Source: Streptomyces sp. PTY087I2 (GTDB lineage: Bacteria > Actinomycetota > Actinomycetes > Streptomycetales > Streptomycetaceae). From it: DNA of 64,000 bases. The stretch spans positions 1 to 64,000 of the forward strand of contig NZ_LZRD01000032.1 of NCBI RefSeq assembly GCF_001687325.1, in the 5' to 3' direction. The position numbers and the translations under genes were made by a program. Positions 9,159 to 21,450 of the stretch are shown here, piece by piece. The notes below the pieces were generated by a model. It was not told the origin of the DNA, ran no database searches, and saw only the letters and a program-made list of their open reading frames with translations. Each line of letters opens with the position of its first letter. Within the stretch, counting starts at the first letter, position 1.

Positions 9159-10619
9159 GTGAGACCCGCGCCCACCATCCTTCACCTGGACATGGACGCC
9201 TTCTACGCGTCGGCGGAGCAGGCGGCCAAGCCGAGTCTGCGCGGCAAGGCGGTCGTGGTAGGCGGCCTCGGTCCGCGCGGAGTGGTCGCCACCGCCTCGT
9301 ACGAGGCCCGGCGCCTGGGCGTGCACTCGGCGATGCCCACCGCCCAGGCCCGGCGGCTCGCACCCAACGCCGCCTATCTGGTGCCCCGCTTCTCGCTGTA
9401 CCGGACGGTGAGCGACCAGGTGATGGAGCTGCTGGGGCGGCTGTCCCCGCTGGTGGAGCCGCTCAGCTTGGACGAGGCCTTCGTGGACCTGGAGGCCGGC
9501 GGGACGGCCGACGACTCGGCCTCGGCCCGCGCCACGGGAGAGGGGCTGCGGGTGGCCATCCGCGCCGTGACCGGACTGAGCGGGTCCGTCGGACTCGCGG
9601 GTTCCAAGATGCTCGCCAAGATCGCCTCCGAGCAGGCGAAGCCGGACGGTCTCGTCCTCATCGAGCCGGGCACCGAGCGCGAGCTGCTCGCCCCCATGTC
9701 CGTACGCATCCTGCCGGGGGTCGGCCCGGCCACCGGCGACCATCTCCGGCGGGCCGGGATGACCACCGTCCACGATCTGGCCGAGGCGGGCGAGGCGGAG
9801 CTCGTGCGGCTGGTCGGCAAGGCTCATGGCCATGGGCTCCACCGGATGGCGCTGGGGCTCGACGACCGGCCGGTGGTCGCCGAGCGGGACGCCAAGTCCG
9901 TATCGGTGGAGGACACCTTCGACGTGGACCTGCACGACCGGGTGCGGGTGCGCGCCGAGGTCGAGCGGCTGGCCGTGCGGTGCGTGGAGCGGCTGCGCGC
10001 CGCCGACCGGTCGGGCCGCACGGTGGTGCTGAAGGTGCGCCGCTACGACTTCTCCACGCTGACCCGCTCCGAGACGCTCAGAGGCCCCACGGACGACCCC
10101 ACCGTGGTGCGTGAGGCGGCGGGGCGGCTGCTGGAGTCCGTCGACACCACGGGCGGCGTACGGCTCCTGGGCGTCGGCGTCACGGGGCTCGCCGACTACA
10201 CGCAGGAGGACCTGTTCGCCCAGGCCGCCGACGCCCGGGAGCTCGCGCGGCGTGACCTGGAAGACCACGCGCCGGCCGTGGCGGGCGGTGAGGCGGAGGC
10301 CGCCCCGGAGCCCGAGGCGGACAGCGCCGAGCAGCTCGCCGCGCGGCGCTGGCCCGCCGGACACGATGTGCACCACGAGGAGCACGGGCACGGCTGGGTG
10401 CAGGGCAGCGGCATCGGCCGGGTCACCGTCCGGTTCGAGGAACCGTGGAGCGCACCCGGTCGCGTCCTGACCTTCCGGATCGACGATCCGCTGCTGCGGC
10501 CCGCCGACCCGCTGCCGCTCGTCCGCGAGAGCCCCGACTACTCCTCCTGGCCCGCCAGCCTGCCGAAGTCCCGGTCGTCGGACGCCGCCTCATCCGGGGG
10601 CGGGGAGTCCAGACCGTAG
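9159..10619 (+). CDS. dinB: DNA polymerase IV (Y-family)
   Basis: 486 aa, a translesion DNA polymerase. The catalytic palm residues are in LHLDMDAFYASAEQ (about 8-21) and SLDEAFVDLEA (about 103-113). The helix-hairpin-helix segment (MSVRILPGVGPATG) and the little-finger domain follow. The last 110 residues are an acidic, proline-rich extension with no recognised domain. GTG 9159 opens the protein. The 3' end overlaps the convergent PRC-barrel gene by 82 bases. Confidence 0.93.
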   Translation: MRPAPTILHLDMDAFYASAEQAAKPSLRGKAVVVGGLGPRGVVATASYEARRLGVHSAMPTAQARRLAPNAAYLVPRFSLYRTVSDQVMELLGRLSPLVEPLSLDEAFVDLEAGGTADDSASARATGEGLRVAIRAVTGLSGSVGLAGSKMLAKIASEQAKPDGLVLIEPGTERELLAPMSVRILPGVGPATGDHLRRAGMTTVHDLAEAGEAELVRLVGKAHGHGLHRMALGLDDRPVVAERDAKSVSVEDTFDVDLHDRVRVRAEVERLAVRCVERLRAADRSGRTVVLKVRRYDFSTLTRSETLRGPTDDPTVVREAAGRLLESVDTTGGVRLLGVGVTGLADYTQEDLFAQAADARELARRDLEDHAPAVAGGEAEAAPEPEADSAEQLAARRWPAGHDVHHEEHGHGWVQGSGIGRVTVRFEEPWSAPGRVLTFRIDDPLLRPADPLPLVRESPDYSSWPASLPKSRSSDAASSGGGESRP

Positions 10620-10912
10620 TGCCGGTAGAGCTGGAGCTCCTGCTCGGGCGACAGGTGCCGGCCCACGCCGAAGTCCGGTGCGCCCTTGATCAACGCCCGG
10701 TCGAAGGGGACGCGCAGCGTGTCCTCGACGAATTCGCTGGGCTCCAGCGGGACGAAGGCGTCCCTGCTGAACAGGCCGGTGCGTACGGCCGCCCACTCGG
10801 GCACCCCCGTCGCGTCGTCGAGATAGACCTCATCCACCGTTCCGATCTTGGTGCCCTTGCGATCGAAGGCCTTGCGGCCGATCAGGCGGCGCGGATCGAT
10901 ATCCGTCTGCAC
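10538..10912 (-). CDS. PRC-barrel domain protein
   Basis: About 124 aa. The N-terminal 75 residues form a PRC-barrel (LIGRKAFDRKGTKIGTVDEV), followed by an acidic C-terminal tail ending DRDFGRLAGQEE. PRC-barrel proteins of this size in Streptomyces are cytoplasmic and of unknown function. GTG 10912 follows GGAGG; a longer start at 10942 is possible. The gene is antisense to, and overlaps, the last 82 bases of dinB. Confidence 0.8.
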   Translation of the reverse strand: MQTDIDPRRLIGRKAFDRKGTKIGTVDEVYLDDATGVPEWAAVRTGLFSRDAFVPLEPSEFVEDTLRVPFDRALIKGAPDFGVGRHLSPEQELQLYRHYGLDSPPPDEAASDDRDFGRLAGQEE

Positions 10913-11049
10913 GGTGCCTCCCACTGGTCGCGGACCGCTCACGGCGGTCCTGTCGCTCCACCGCCACCAGCCAAATGCAGATCCGTGGTGTCGGCCACTC
11001 GAGAGCTCCGGCGCGGCGGCCGCTGGTAGGCTGGCAGTGGCTGCTGACC

Positions 11050-11272
11050 CCGTGCGGGAGAGTCCTCCGGTGGAGAATCCGGAGGCGCCGAAGGAGCAAC
11101 TCCTCCCCGGAATCTCTCAGGCCCCCGTACCGCACGGACGAGGTCACTCTGGAAAGCAGGGCGGATCCGTGCGGGCGCAGGCCCAAGTGGACCCGACCCT
11201 CACCGACGGTGAAAGTCGGCACGCCCCCGGGCGGGCCGGTGAAGCTCTCAGGTTGAGATGACAGAGGGGGAG
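11050..11272 (+). ncRNA. Tandem glycine riboswitch upstream of gcvP
   Basis: Two consecutive glycine aptamers are visible. The first runs from GTGCGGGAGAG to CTCTCAGGC (about 11052-11123). The second runs from GCACGGACGAGG to CTCTCAGGTTGAGATGACAGAGG (about 11141-11271). Both have the conserved GGAGAG/CTCTCAGG pairing and GCCGAAGGAGCAA or GGTGAAG cores. It lies in the 5' leader of the glycine decarboxylase gene, where glycine binding is known to switch the gene on in other bacteria. Confidence 0.9.
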
Positions 11273-11335
11273 GCCGTTCGGGCACCCGCGCCGTGGTGCC
11301 CCTCGCAGGTCGTGACAGACCAGGAGGCCTCCACC

Positions 11336-14221
<2,886 letters not shown>

Positions 14222-14274
14222 AATCAGCCTGTCGTAGGGCGTGCGCCGTGAGCGGCGCGCGCCGGACATGCGTC

Positions 14275-14315
14275 GGGGCCGGTGCGGAGATCTCTCCGGG
14301 CCGGCCCCTTTTTTT
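14275..14315 (+). terminator. Terminator after gcvP
   Basis: GGGGCCGG ... CCGGCCCC form a stem around an internal CGGAGA/TCTCCG pairing, followed by a run of seven T. Confidence 0.85.
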
Positions 14316-14369
14316 CGTAAGACCTCTTCCGTACGGCTTTTTCGTACGGCTTCTTTCGTACGGCCGCTC

Positions 14370-14576
14370 TCAGGCGGCCTTCACCACGCGGCCGGCTGCC
14401 AGCGGCCGGTGCGGGGCGATGATCTGCCCGTCGGGCAGCAGTTCGCCGGTGTCCTCGAAGAGCAGGACGCCGTTGCACAGGAGGCTCCATCCCTGTTCGG
14501 GGTGGTGGGCCGTCAGACGGGCGGCCTCCCGGTCGGGCGAATCAGCGGTGGGGCAGGGTGGCTGGTGCTGGCACAT
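14370..14576 (-). CDS. DUF5999 family small protein
   Basis: 68 aa starting MCQHQPPCPTADSPDREAA. This short, highly conserved Streptomyces protein has an N-terminal CxHxxxC-like cluster and a compact beta-rich remainder (WSLLCNGVLLFEDTGELLPDG). Function is unknown. ATG 14576 fits the family length; a longer frame up to 14633 is not needed. It is a single gene convergent with gcvP. Confidence 0.8.
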   Translation of the reverse strand: MCQHQPPCPTADSPDREAARLTAHHPEQGWSLLCNGVLLFEDTGELLPDGQIIAPHRPLAAGRVVKAA

Positions 14577-14911
14577 GGATGGGTTCTTTCGCTGCGTCGA
14601 GTCGAGTGTCCTGCGGCTGGATGGTTCGTTCATGGCCGCCCCCGTATCAGTCGGTCCGGTCCCAGTGTTGCCCTACGGGGAAGGATCCGCAGGGATTTCG
14701 CTACAGCACCCGTACTCCTCCCATGACGCATCACCCGCGCGGACGGTTCACCGCAACTGCACTGTCCCTTTGGGTGGTTCGGGGTGGCCGGATGGGGCTA
14801 GTCCGAATGGGCAGCACAGCGCCCCCGCGGTGACCCCTTCCGTCGCCCGGCGTGCGGAGGGCGGATCGGGGTCGCCACGGGGGCGCTGTGGCCGGACCGG
14901 GCCGGCGTCGG
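14577..14911. other. Intergenic stretch without a supported gene
   Basis: Open frames here are short and have no recognisable protein features. The region must hold the promoter of the DUF5999 gene and the 3' end of the convergently organised neighbour. I see no clear repeat or RNA structure. Confidence 0.5.
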
Positions 14912-15496
14912 TCAGGCCGAGCTGAGGAGCGGCCCCGGGGCCACCCGCAGCGAGATGACGGGCAGCAGATCGGCGACCCGGTGCGGGCGGTGGGCGGCGA
15001 TGCCCGGCGGGGCCGGCGCCAGGGGCACCAGCACGTCCGTGGGCGCGAGCACCCCGCCGGAGGGATCGGCCTCGGTGTCGCCGTGCAGCCACAGGGTGAG
15101 CATGTACAGCTCCGGGATGGACAGCAGCCGCGCCTGGCACCCGGTGGCCGAGGCCTCCGCCTGCCGGACGGCCAGCTCGGTCGAGGCGAGGTAGGGGCCC
15201 TCGAAGAAGTGCGAGAACGTCCAGCCGTCGGGGGTGAGCACGGTGTCCGCCGCGGCGACCGCGCGGCCCTCGCTCCGGATCAGGAAACGCCAGGCCGCCA
15301 GGCGGGTAAGCGGCGCCGCCCCGGTGGGGGCGATCCGGTCCAGCACATGCACGGGAAGCGGGAGTTCGGGGCTCAGCGGTCCCTGGACGGACCGGAGAGC
15401 GGAGGTTCGGGCTTCGCGGACGGCGGTGGGAGAACCGAGGGCCGCGAGAACGCTGCGCAGGGCGGGCGCGGGAGCCGAGGGAACATGCAGCGGCAT
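14912..15496 (-). CDS. Hypothetical protein
   Basis: About 194 aa. The protein is Ala/Pro/Leu-rich with good Streptomyces codon bias. The segment GWTFSHFFEGPYLASTELAV and the hydrophobic ISLRVAPGPLL near the end do not match a family I know. No signal peptide or membrane helix is evident. ATG 15496 (MPLHVPSA) is chosen because GAGAGG lies about ten bases upstream; a longer frame to 15643 has a weak N-terminus. Confidence 0.6.
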   Translation of the reverse strand: MPLHVPSAPAPALRSVLAALGSPTAVREARTSALRSVQGPLSPELPLPVHVLDRIAPTGAAPLTRLAAWRFLIRSEGRAVAAADTVLTPDGWTFSHFFEGPYLASTELAVRQAEASATGCQARLLSIPELYMLTLWLHGDTEADPSGGVLAPTDVLVPLAPAPPGIAAHRPHRVADLLPVISLRVAPGPLLSSA

Positions 15497-15980
15497 AGTG
15501 GGTCGCCTCTCACTTCGGAGACACGGTGGAGCTTGGGCGGGTGCAGACGGCGCTGTCGGCGTGCGGGCCAGAGGAGGCCGGTGACGGGCGAGTCGTATCA
15601 ACTCTCTGCCTCGTTGAGCGGAGTTTATATGACGCGTGTTCACACAGTGTTTCCGCTAGCAGTCGGGGATATGCCACGCAAGGCGTCATCCGGCCTTCGA
15701 ATCGCGGTATTCCTGCGCATTTGATCGGCTGCGGTCGGCGCCGACCTGGCAACCTTCCGGTTGCACGGACGGCCGAAACTCGTCGGTGTTTTCACCACGC
15801 ATGATCCAGCCGAAAATGCCCCGTGCCGCATGCCGTGGGAATGTGCCCCCGGTCTCCTGCAACCAGACTATCGGGTATCGGAGGCCCGTGGGGGCGTTAC
15901 GGATCACTCTCGCTGGGCATTATCGATCGTGATGCGAGCGGCCTGGGCCGCGGGCCGCCCACTGGAGGAGGGACCCCTCG
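15497..15980. other. Gene-less promoter region
   Basis: About 480 bases, partly AT-richer than its surroundings (15600-15720). It separates the divergent hypothetical gene and the glutamate-cysteine ligase-like gene and should hold both promoters. Frames here are short and not protein-like. Confidence 0.5.
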
Positions 15981-17486
15981 ATGGGGGAGAAGGTCGTGGC
16001 GGGAGCCGTTGACCTGTCCGATCGACAGGCGTACCGGACGAAGCTCAACCGGTGCCTGGAGGGGCTGGGGAGGCTGCTGGAGGAGCGGAGGTTCGACCGT
16101 CCGCGGAACCTGATGGGGCTGGAGATAGAGCTGAATCTCGCGGGTTCCGACGGGATGCCCCGGATGATGAATCAGCAAGTGCTCCAGCGCATCGCGAGCC
16201 GGGATTTCCAGACCGAACTGGGGATGTTCAATCTCGAAGTGAATATCCTCCCGCACCGCCTCGGCGGCCGGGTATTCGATCAGCTCTCGGAGGAGTTGCG
16301 GACCGGCCTCGCCTATGCGCACCGGAAGGCGGGGGAGGTGGACGCGGGGATCGTGATGATCGGAATCCTGCCCACCCTCGGTGAGCACGACGTGGTGTCC
16401 GCGAATCTCTCGGACGTGGACCGCTACACCCTGCTCAACGACCAAATGGCGGCCGCCCGGGGGGAGGATTTCGCCCTGGATATCGAAGGCGTCGAGCGAT
16501 TGGTCTGCACCTCGCCCTCGATCGCCCCGGAATCGGCCTGCACCTCGGTCCAGCTGCATCTCCAGGTGACGCCGGCCCGGTTCGCCGACGTCTGGAACGC
16601 CGCGCAGGCGATCACCGGTGTCCAGATCGCGCTGGGCGCCAACGCCCCGTTCCTGTTCGGGAAGGAGCTGTGGCGCGAGTCCCGGCCGCCCCTGTTCCAG
16701 CAGGCCACCGACGTACGGCCGCCGGAGCTGGCGAACCAGGGCGTGCGCCCCAGGACCTGGTTCGGGGAGCGCTGGATCGGCTCCGCGCACGAGCTGTTCG
16801 AGGAGAACCTGCGGTACTTCCCGCCGCTGCTGCCGATCTGCGACGACGAGGACCCCCTGGAGGTGCTGGACGGGGGCGGGGTGCCCGAGCTGGGCGAGCT
16901 GGTGCTGCACAACGGCACCGTCTACCGCTGGAACCGCCCGGTGTACGGGATCGCCGACGGCATTCCCCATCTGCGGGTGGAGAACCGCGTCCTGCCCGCC
17001 GGGCCGACGGTCACCGACGTGATCGCCAACGCCGCGTTCTACTACGGGCTCGTGCGGGCGCTCGCCGAGGAGTCCCGGCCGGTGTGGAGCCGGCTGCCGT
17101 TCGAGGCCGCCGAGGAGAATTTCACCGAGGCCTGCCGGCACGGCATCGAGGCCGAGATGCTCTGGCCCCGGTCGGGCCGCTCCGGCGGACTGGCCAGGAT
17201 CCCCGCCGTACAGCTGGTCCTGGAGGAGCTGCTGCCGCTGGCCGCCGCGGGACTGGACGCCTGGCACATCGAGCCCGCGGACCGGGACCACTACCTCGGC
17301 GTGATCGAGGAGCGGTGCAGGCGGCGCGTCAACGGGGCCTCCTGGCAGGTCGCCACGTACCGCCGGGCCCTGGACGCCGGGCTCGGTCGGGACGCGGCCC
17401 TCGCGGCCACCACGCGGCGCTACGCCGAGCTGATGCACGCGGGGGAGCCGGTGCACACCTGGCCGGTGGGGTTCCCGGCGCCCTGA
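15981..17486 (+). CDS. Glutamate-cysteine ligase family protein (GCS2)
   Basis: 501 aa, a carboxylate-amine ligase of the GCS2 family. Conserved segments include LMGLEIELNL (about 39-48), QTELGMFNLEVNILP (metal and glutamate binding) and SVQLHLQV. In actinobacteria members include EgtA of ergothioneine synthesis and YbdK-like ligases, but none of the other egt genes is nearby, so the true substrate is open. ATG 15981 follows GAGGAGGGA. It stands alone, followed by a repeat-rich spacer. Confidence 0.75.
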   Translation: MGEKVVAGAVDLSDRQAYRTKLNRCLEGLGRLLEERRFDRPRNLMGLEIELNLAGSDGMPRMMNQQVLQRIASRDFQTELGMFNLEVNILPHRLGGRVFDQLSEELRTGLAYAHRKAGEVDAGIVMIGILPTLGEHDVVSANLSDVDRYTLLNDQMAAARGEDFALDIEGVERLVCTSPSIAPESACTSVQLHLQVTPARFADVWNAAQAITGVQIALGANAPFLFGKELWRESRPPLFQQATDVRPPELANQGVRPRTWFGERWIGSAHELFEENLRYFPPLLPICDDEDPLEVLDGGGVPELGELVLHNGTVYRWNRPVYGIADGIPHLRVENRVLPAGPTVTDVIANAAFYYGLVRALAEESRPVWSRLPFEAAEENFTEACRHGIEAEMLWPRSGRSGGLARIPAVQLVLEELLPLAAAGLDAWHIEPADRDHYLGVIEERCRRRVNGASWQVATYRRALDAGLGRDAALAATTRRYAELMHAGEPVHTWPVGFPAP

Positions 17487-17708
17487 GGGGCGGCAGGGGC
17501 GGTGACGGGTCCGTGGCCTGTGGGCCCGTCACTCCTAGCGGCGCGGTGGGGCTTGTGGGTCCGTTGCTCTTGGGCGGGCGGGGCGGCTTGTGGGCCCGTG
17601 GCGCCTGGGCGGCGCGGTGCGGTGGGTCGGGTCCGGTGCTCTGGTCAGGCCTCCGGGCCAGTCGCTCCGGTGTGGGCTGCGGGCTGCGGGCTCGTCTCTC
17701 CGGTGCGC

Positions 17709-17773
17709 CACGGCCGGTCCGGGGCCTCACTCCTGGGTGGCATGGCCGGTCCGGATGCCTCACTCCTGGGCGG
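17709..17773. repeat. Imperfect tandem repeat at the 3' end of the VWA gene
   Basis: Two near-identical units of about 32 bases (ACGGCCGGTCCGGGGCCTCA and ATGGCCGGTCCGGATGCCTC, each continuing CTCCTGGGYGGC) cover the stop codon of the VWA gene and the sequence just beyond it. Further decayed copies of CTGGGCGGCGCGG and TGTGGGCCCGT extend back to about 17515. Confidence 0.65.
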
Positions 17774-19553
17774 CGCGGCCGTTCTGGCCCGCTGCCATGA
17801 TGGCCTGGAGGATCACCGCCTGGATCTCCGCCGGGTCGCTCACCTCGTAGCCGTCGCCGCCGGTGATCCGGGCGATCTCGGCGACCTCCTCGCGGTCCGC
17901 GTCCGGGCCCACCGCGATGGCGATGACCGGGACGGGGCGCTCCGGGTCGACGAGCTTCTTCAGCTCCGTGATGAGCCCGCTGCGCGAGATGCCGTTCGTG
18001 TCCTGGTTGGAGCCGTCGGTGAGGATCACCAGGGCGTTGAACTTCCCCTTCACATACGTCGACCGGGCCTCCTTGTACGAGGCCAGCGTCGTGTCGTACA
18101 GCCCCGTCGCACCGCCGGGCACCGGCTGAAGCCCCGTGAACGCGGCCGTGAGCTTCTCCCGGTGCGTCCCGCCGCCCGGGGCCCGGTCGCCGAGCCGCTT
18201 CGTCTCCATGAGCCGCCGGTAGTCCTTCTCGCCGTCCAGCGTGGTGGCGAACTCCCACAGCCCGATCTCGTCGTTGGGCGTGAACTGGTCCAGCGCCTGG
18301 ATCAGCGACTCCTTGGTGACGTCCATCCGGGACTGGTTCCGCCCCGGCACGAGCGTAGCCATCGAGCCGGAGGCGTCGACCACCGTGGTCAGCCGCGCGC
18401 TCTGCACGGTGATCGTCCACATGCCCAGCGTCTCCTGGAGCTCCTTGGCCGAGGGCGCTTCGGCCGCCGGTTCCGCGTACGGCTGGGGCTTCCTGCCGCC
18501 GGCCGCCGCGACGAGGGAGTCCTCCGCGCTGCCGTCACCGGCCCGGAACCCGTGCTCGGCGAACGTGGCCCGGGCCTCCCGGTCGCCCAGCAGGTTCATG
18601 AAGCGCAGGGCCGCGCGGGACTCCGCGGTGCTCAGCCGTGGCTCGTTCACCAGCGTGTACGGGTAGTCCAGCAGCGGAGTGCCGTCTTCCGGGTAGAAGA
18701 GGTCGAGCTTGCCTGCGCCGGTCGCCTCCGCGTTGTGCGCGAAGGCCGCCTGCTCGGAGATCAGGACCGCCTGGTTGCGCTTCGGGTTGCCCTCCTCGGC
18801 CCCGGACGTGCTCCGCGCCAGGGTCTCCAGCACCTGTGCGTCGCCGTCCGACATCCGCTCGGCGAGCACCTTCGCGGTCTGGGCGACCCGGGTGTCGCTG
18901 TCCCCGCCCTGCCGTGCCGACGAGGCGCCGATGCCGGCGAGCGCCAGCAGCCCGGTGGCGCTGCGCGCCGGGTCGGCGGCGCCGAGGCGTACCCGGTCCG
19001 AGCCGAGCGTCGCGGCCACCAACTCGGCCCAGGTGTATGTCTTCCGGGGCCAGCCCAGGGCCCGCGAGGCGGACGGCACCATGGCCAGGGCCACGGGGGA
19101 GGAGGCCACCGAGTCGGACGGCGAGACGGGGGTGCCGTCGCCGAGCCCCTTCGCCCGCTCCAGCCACAGGTCCGAGTCGGGCAGCCAGACCTGGAAGCCG
19201 GGATCGGTGTCCCCTGCCGCGAGGACCTCGGCGACCTTGTGGGAATCGCGGGCCAGCACCTCCACGGCGAGGCAGTGGCCGTCCGCCTTCACCTCGTCCG
19301 CGGCGGCCCGCTCGGCTATGGAACGTACGGCGGGGGCGATGTCCGGGGACGCGGCCACGGACAGATGCACCGCGGAGTCCTCGCAGGACTCGGAGAACGA
19401 CAACAGGCCGCCCTTGACCGCGACAGCCGTTCCCGTCGCCACGGCGAGGACGAGCAGGGTGGCGATGGCGACCGTACGACGCCGGCGCCGGGTGCTCGGG
19501 TGGCCCCGGCGTCCTTCCGCCGCGTGGCTGTCGGGCAAGCTATGACGTCCCAT
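17760..19553 (-). CDS. Membrane-anchored substrate-binding and VWA domain protein
   Basis: 597 aa. A basic N-terminus (RRRRRT) and one transmembrane helix (about 27-47) anchor it. Residues about 60-370 look like a periplasmic solute-binding fold. A von Willebrand A domain follows (about 395-590) with an intact MIDAS site: DASGS, then the threonine in GGATGLYDT and the aspartate in LTDGSNQD. Such proteins are common in Streptomyces and probably bind a ligand or protein outside the membrane in a metal-dependent way. No other functional clue is present. Confidence 0.82.
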   Translation of the reverse strand: MGRHSLPDSHAAEGRRGHPSTRRRRRTVAIATLLVLAVATGTAVAVKGGLLSFSESCEDSAVHLSVAASPDIAPAVRSIAERAAADEVKADGHCLAVEVLARDSHKVAEVLAAGDTDPGFQVWLPDSDLWLERAKGLGDGTPVSPSDSVASSPVALAMVPSASRALGWPRKTYTWAELVAATLGSDRVRLGAADPARSATGLLALAGIGASSARQGGDSDTRVAQTAKVLAERMSDGDAQVLETLARSTSGAEEGNPKRNQAVLISEQAAFAHNAEATGAGKLDLFYPEDGTPLLDYPYTLVNEPRLSTAESRAALRFMNLLGDREARATFAEHGFRAGDGSAEDSLVAAAGGRKPQPYAEPAAEAPSAKELQETLGMWTITVQSARLTTVVDASGSMATLVPGRNQSRMDVTKESLIQALDQFTPNDEIGLWEFATTLDGEKDYRRLMETKRLGDRAPGGGTHREKLTAAFTGLQPVPGGATGLYDTTLASYKEARSTYVKGKFNALVILTDGSNQDTNGISRSGLITELKKLVDPERPVPVIAIAVGPDADREEVAEIARITGGDGYEVSDPAEIQAVILQAIMAAGQNGRAAQE

Positions 19554-19717
19554 GTCGGTGGTACCCCTCCTTGAGGATCAAACAAGGAAAAGGGGGACCC
19601 GACCATCAGCGATGGTGGTCGTCCCCCGGCCTGTCGCGCATGATCTTCGTACCTGTATTCGAGACCCTAGCGGGACGGTCGGTGGGATGAGACGCGATTG
19701 CAGAACAAAAGGCAGGT

Positions 19718-20518
19718 GTGCAGGTGGAGGCCGGGCGCGTGGCTGATTCTTATCCCCAAGAGGCCGTGTCACGAAGGATCTTGCGGTCCGAGGTGGTGCT
19801 GGTCCTGGCGCTCTCCCTGGGCGCCAGCGCACTGTCGTCCCTCATCAGTTTTGTCGGATCCCTGACGAAACCGGGAGGATTGAAGGACCAGGCGGCGACG
19901 CTCAACGGCTCGTACGCTCCGGGCCGTCCATGGCTTGATCTGGCGTGGCAAATGTTCGGGATCGCAACGGCTCTGGTGCCGGTCGCGCTGGTCGCGCATC
20001 TGCTGATCCGGGAGGGGGCGGGCCTGCGGGCCATCGGCTTCGACCGGACCAGGCCCTGGTTCGACCTCGGCCGGGGAACCCTGGTCGCGGCCGGTATCGG
20101 CAGCGCCGGTCTCGCCTTCTACCTTGTGGCCCGCGCCAGCGGGTTCAACCTGACGGTCGTTCCCGAGTCCCTGCCCGACGTCTGGTGGAAGTTCCCCGTA
20201 CTGATCCTCTCGGCGATCCAGAACTCCGTGGTGGAGGAGGTCATCGTCGTCGGGTATCTGCTGCGCAGGCTCGGCCAGTTGGGCTGGACACCGATGGCCG
20301 CCCTGGTGGCCAGCTCCGTACTGCGCGGGTCCTACCACCTGTATCAGGGGATCGGCGGCTTCATCGGCAACGTGGTGATGGGCGTCGTCTTCGTGCTGCT
20401 CTACCGGCGCTGGGGCCGGGTGGGCCCGCTGGTCGTCGCGCACGCGCTCCTGGACATCGGGGCGTTCGTCGGATACGCGCTGCTCGCGGGCCGGGTGGAC
20501 TGGCTGCCGACGCCTTAG
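19718..20518 (+). CDS. CPBP family intramembrane metalloprotease
   Basis: 266 aa with about seven or eight membrane segments. The CPBP/Abi motifs are in order: the EE pair in SVVEEVIVVGYLLRRL, the second histidine motif SYHLYQG, and HALLDIG near the end. This fold is shared with Rce1 CAAX proteases; in bacteria the targets are mostly unknown. GTG 19718 or GTG 19724 can start the protein, with AAAGGCAGG just upstream. It is divergent from the VWA gene. Confidence 0.85.
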   Translation: MQVEAGRVADSYPQEAVSRRILRSEVVLVLALSLGASALSSLISFVGSLTKPGGLKDQAATLNGSYAPGRPWLDLAWQMFGIATALVPVALVAHLLIREGAGLRAIGFDRTRPWFDLGRGTLVAAGIGSAGLAFYLVARASGFNLTVVPESLPDVWWKFPVLILSAIQNSVVEEVIVVGYLLRRLGQLGWTPMAALVASSVLRGSYHLYQGIGGFIGNVVMGVVFVLLYRRWGRVGPLVVAHALLDIGAFVGYALLAGRVDWLPTP

Positions 20519-20568
20519 GGGCCTGTTCCGCGGGGCAGAAGGTTCCGCGGTTCAGATGGTTCCCGGGC

Positions 20569-21390
20569 TCAGAAGGCGGTGAGCAGTTCGCCGTCGATCA
20601 CGGTGACCGCGGCGCCGGTCAGCAGGGTGCGGTCACCGCGCAGCGCGGTACGGACCAGCCCCGAGCGGGCGGACGCCTGGAGGCCGGTGAGGTCGTCGCG
20701 GCCGAGGCGGGCCGACCAGAAGGGGGCCAGCGCGGTGTGGGCGCTGCCGGTGACCGGGTCCTCGTCGATGCCGACGCCCGGGAAGAAGCCGCGCGAGACG
20801 TAGTCGTACCCCCGGGAGGGGTCCTCGGCCGCGGCGGTGGCGATGACGCCGCGCCGGGAGTGGGCCGTCAGGGCGGCGAAGTCCGGGGCGAGCGCCCGTA
20901 CGGCCGCCTCGTCGCGGAGCTCGACGAGCAGGTCACCGATGTGCTCGCCGGTGTCGTGCACCGAGACGGGGTCGGCCCCGAGGGCGTCGGCGAGCCCGTA
21001 CGGCACCGGCTCCTCGGACAGCGGGGCGGTGGGGAAGTCGAGGGTGAGGGAGCCGTCCGGGTGGGCGGTCGCGCTCAGGATCCCGCAGCGCGCGGTGAAG
21101 CGCACCGGGCCGGTGGCCAGGCCCGTGGTGTGCAGGACGTGGGCGGTGGCGAGCGTCGCGTGCCCGCACATGTCGACCTCGGCGACCGGCGTGAACCAGC
21201 GCAGCGCCCAGTCGGCCGCGCCGCCCGGGGGCAGCGGGTGGGCGAAGGCCGTCTCGGAGAGGTTGACCTCGGCGGCGATCTCCTGAAGGCGCTCGGCGGC
21301 CGGGAACGCGCCGCCCTCCAGCAGGAGCACACCGGCGGGGTTGCCGGAGAAGGGGCGGTCGGTGAACGCGTCGACGATGCGAATCCTCAT
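20569..21390 (-). CDS. PhzF family isomerase
   Basis: 273 aa, two-lobed diaminopimelate-epimerase fold. The PhzF catalytic glutamate is in NLSETAF (about residue 45); GHATLA and the DPVTGSAH loop are also present. PhzF in phenazine producers isomerises dihydro-hydroxyanthranilate, but most family members outside phenazine clusters have unknown substrates, and no other phz gene is near. ATG 21390 is used rather than the longer frame to 21486, which runs through a CTGC repeat. Confidence 0.85.
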   Translation of the reverse strand: MRIRIVDAFTDRPFSGNPAGVLLLEGGAFPAAERLQEIAAEVNLSETAFAHPLPPGGAADWALRWFTPVAEVDMCGHATLATAHVLHTTGLATGPVRFTARCGILSATAHPDGSLTLDFPTAPLSEEPVPYGLADALGADPVSVHDTGEHIGDLLVELRDEAAVRALAPDFAALTAHSRRGVIATAAAEDPSRGYDYVSRGFFPGVGIDEDPVTGSAHTALAPFWSARLGRDDLTGLQASARSGLVRTALRGDRTLLTGAAVTVIDGELLTAF

Positions 21391-21450
21391 GCGCCGACCG
21401 TAGAACGCCGGAACGGGGACCGGCCAAGGCCAATTCGGGGTGTCTGGCTC

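Noticed and set aside
20569-21390. Phenazine biosynthesis
   Set aside because: Only a PhzF-like gene is present; PhzB, D, E and G are missing nearby.
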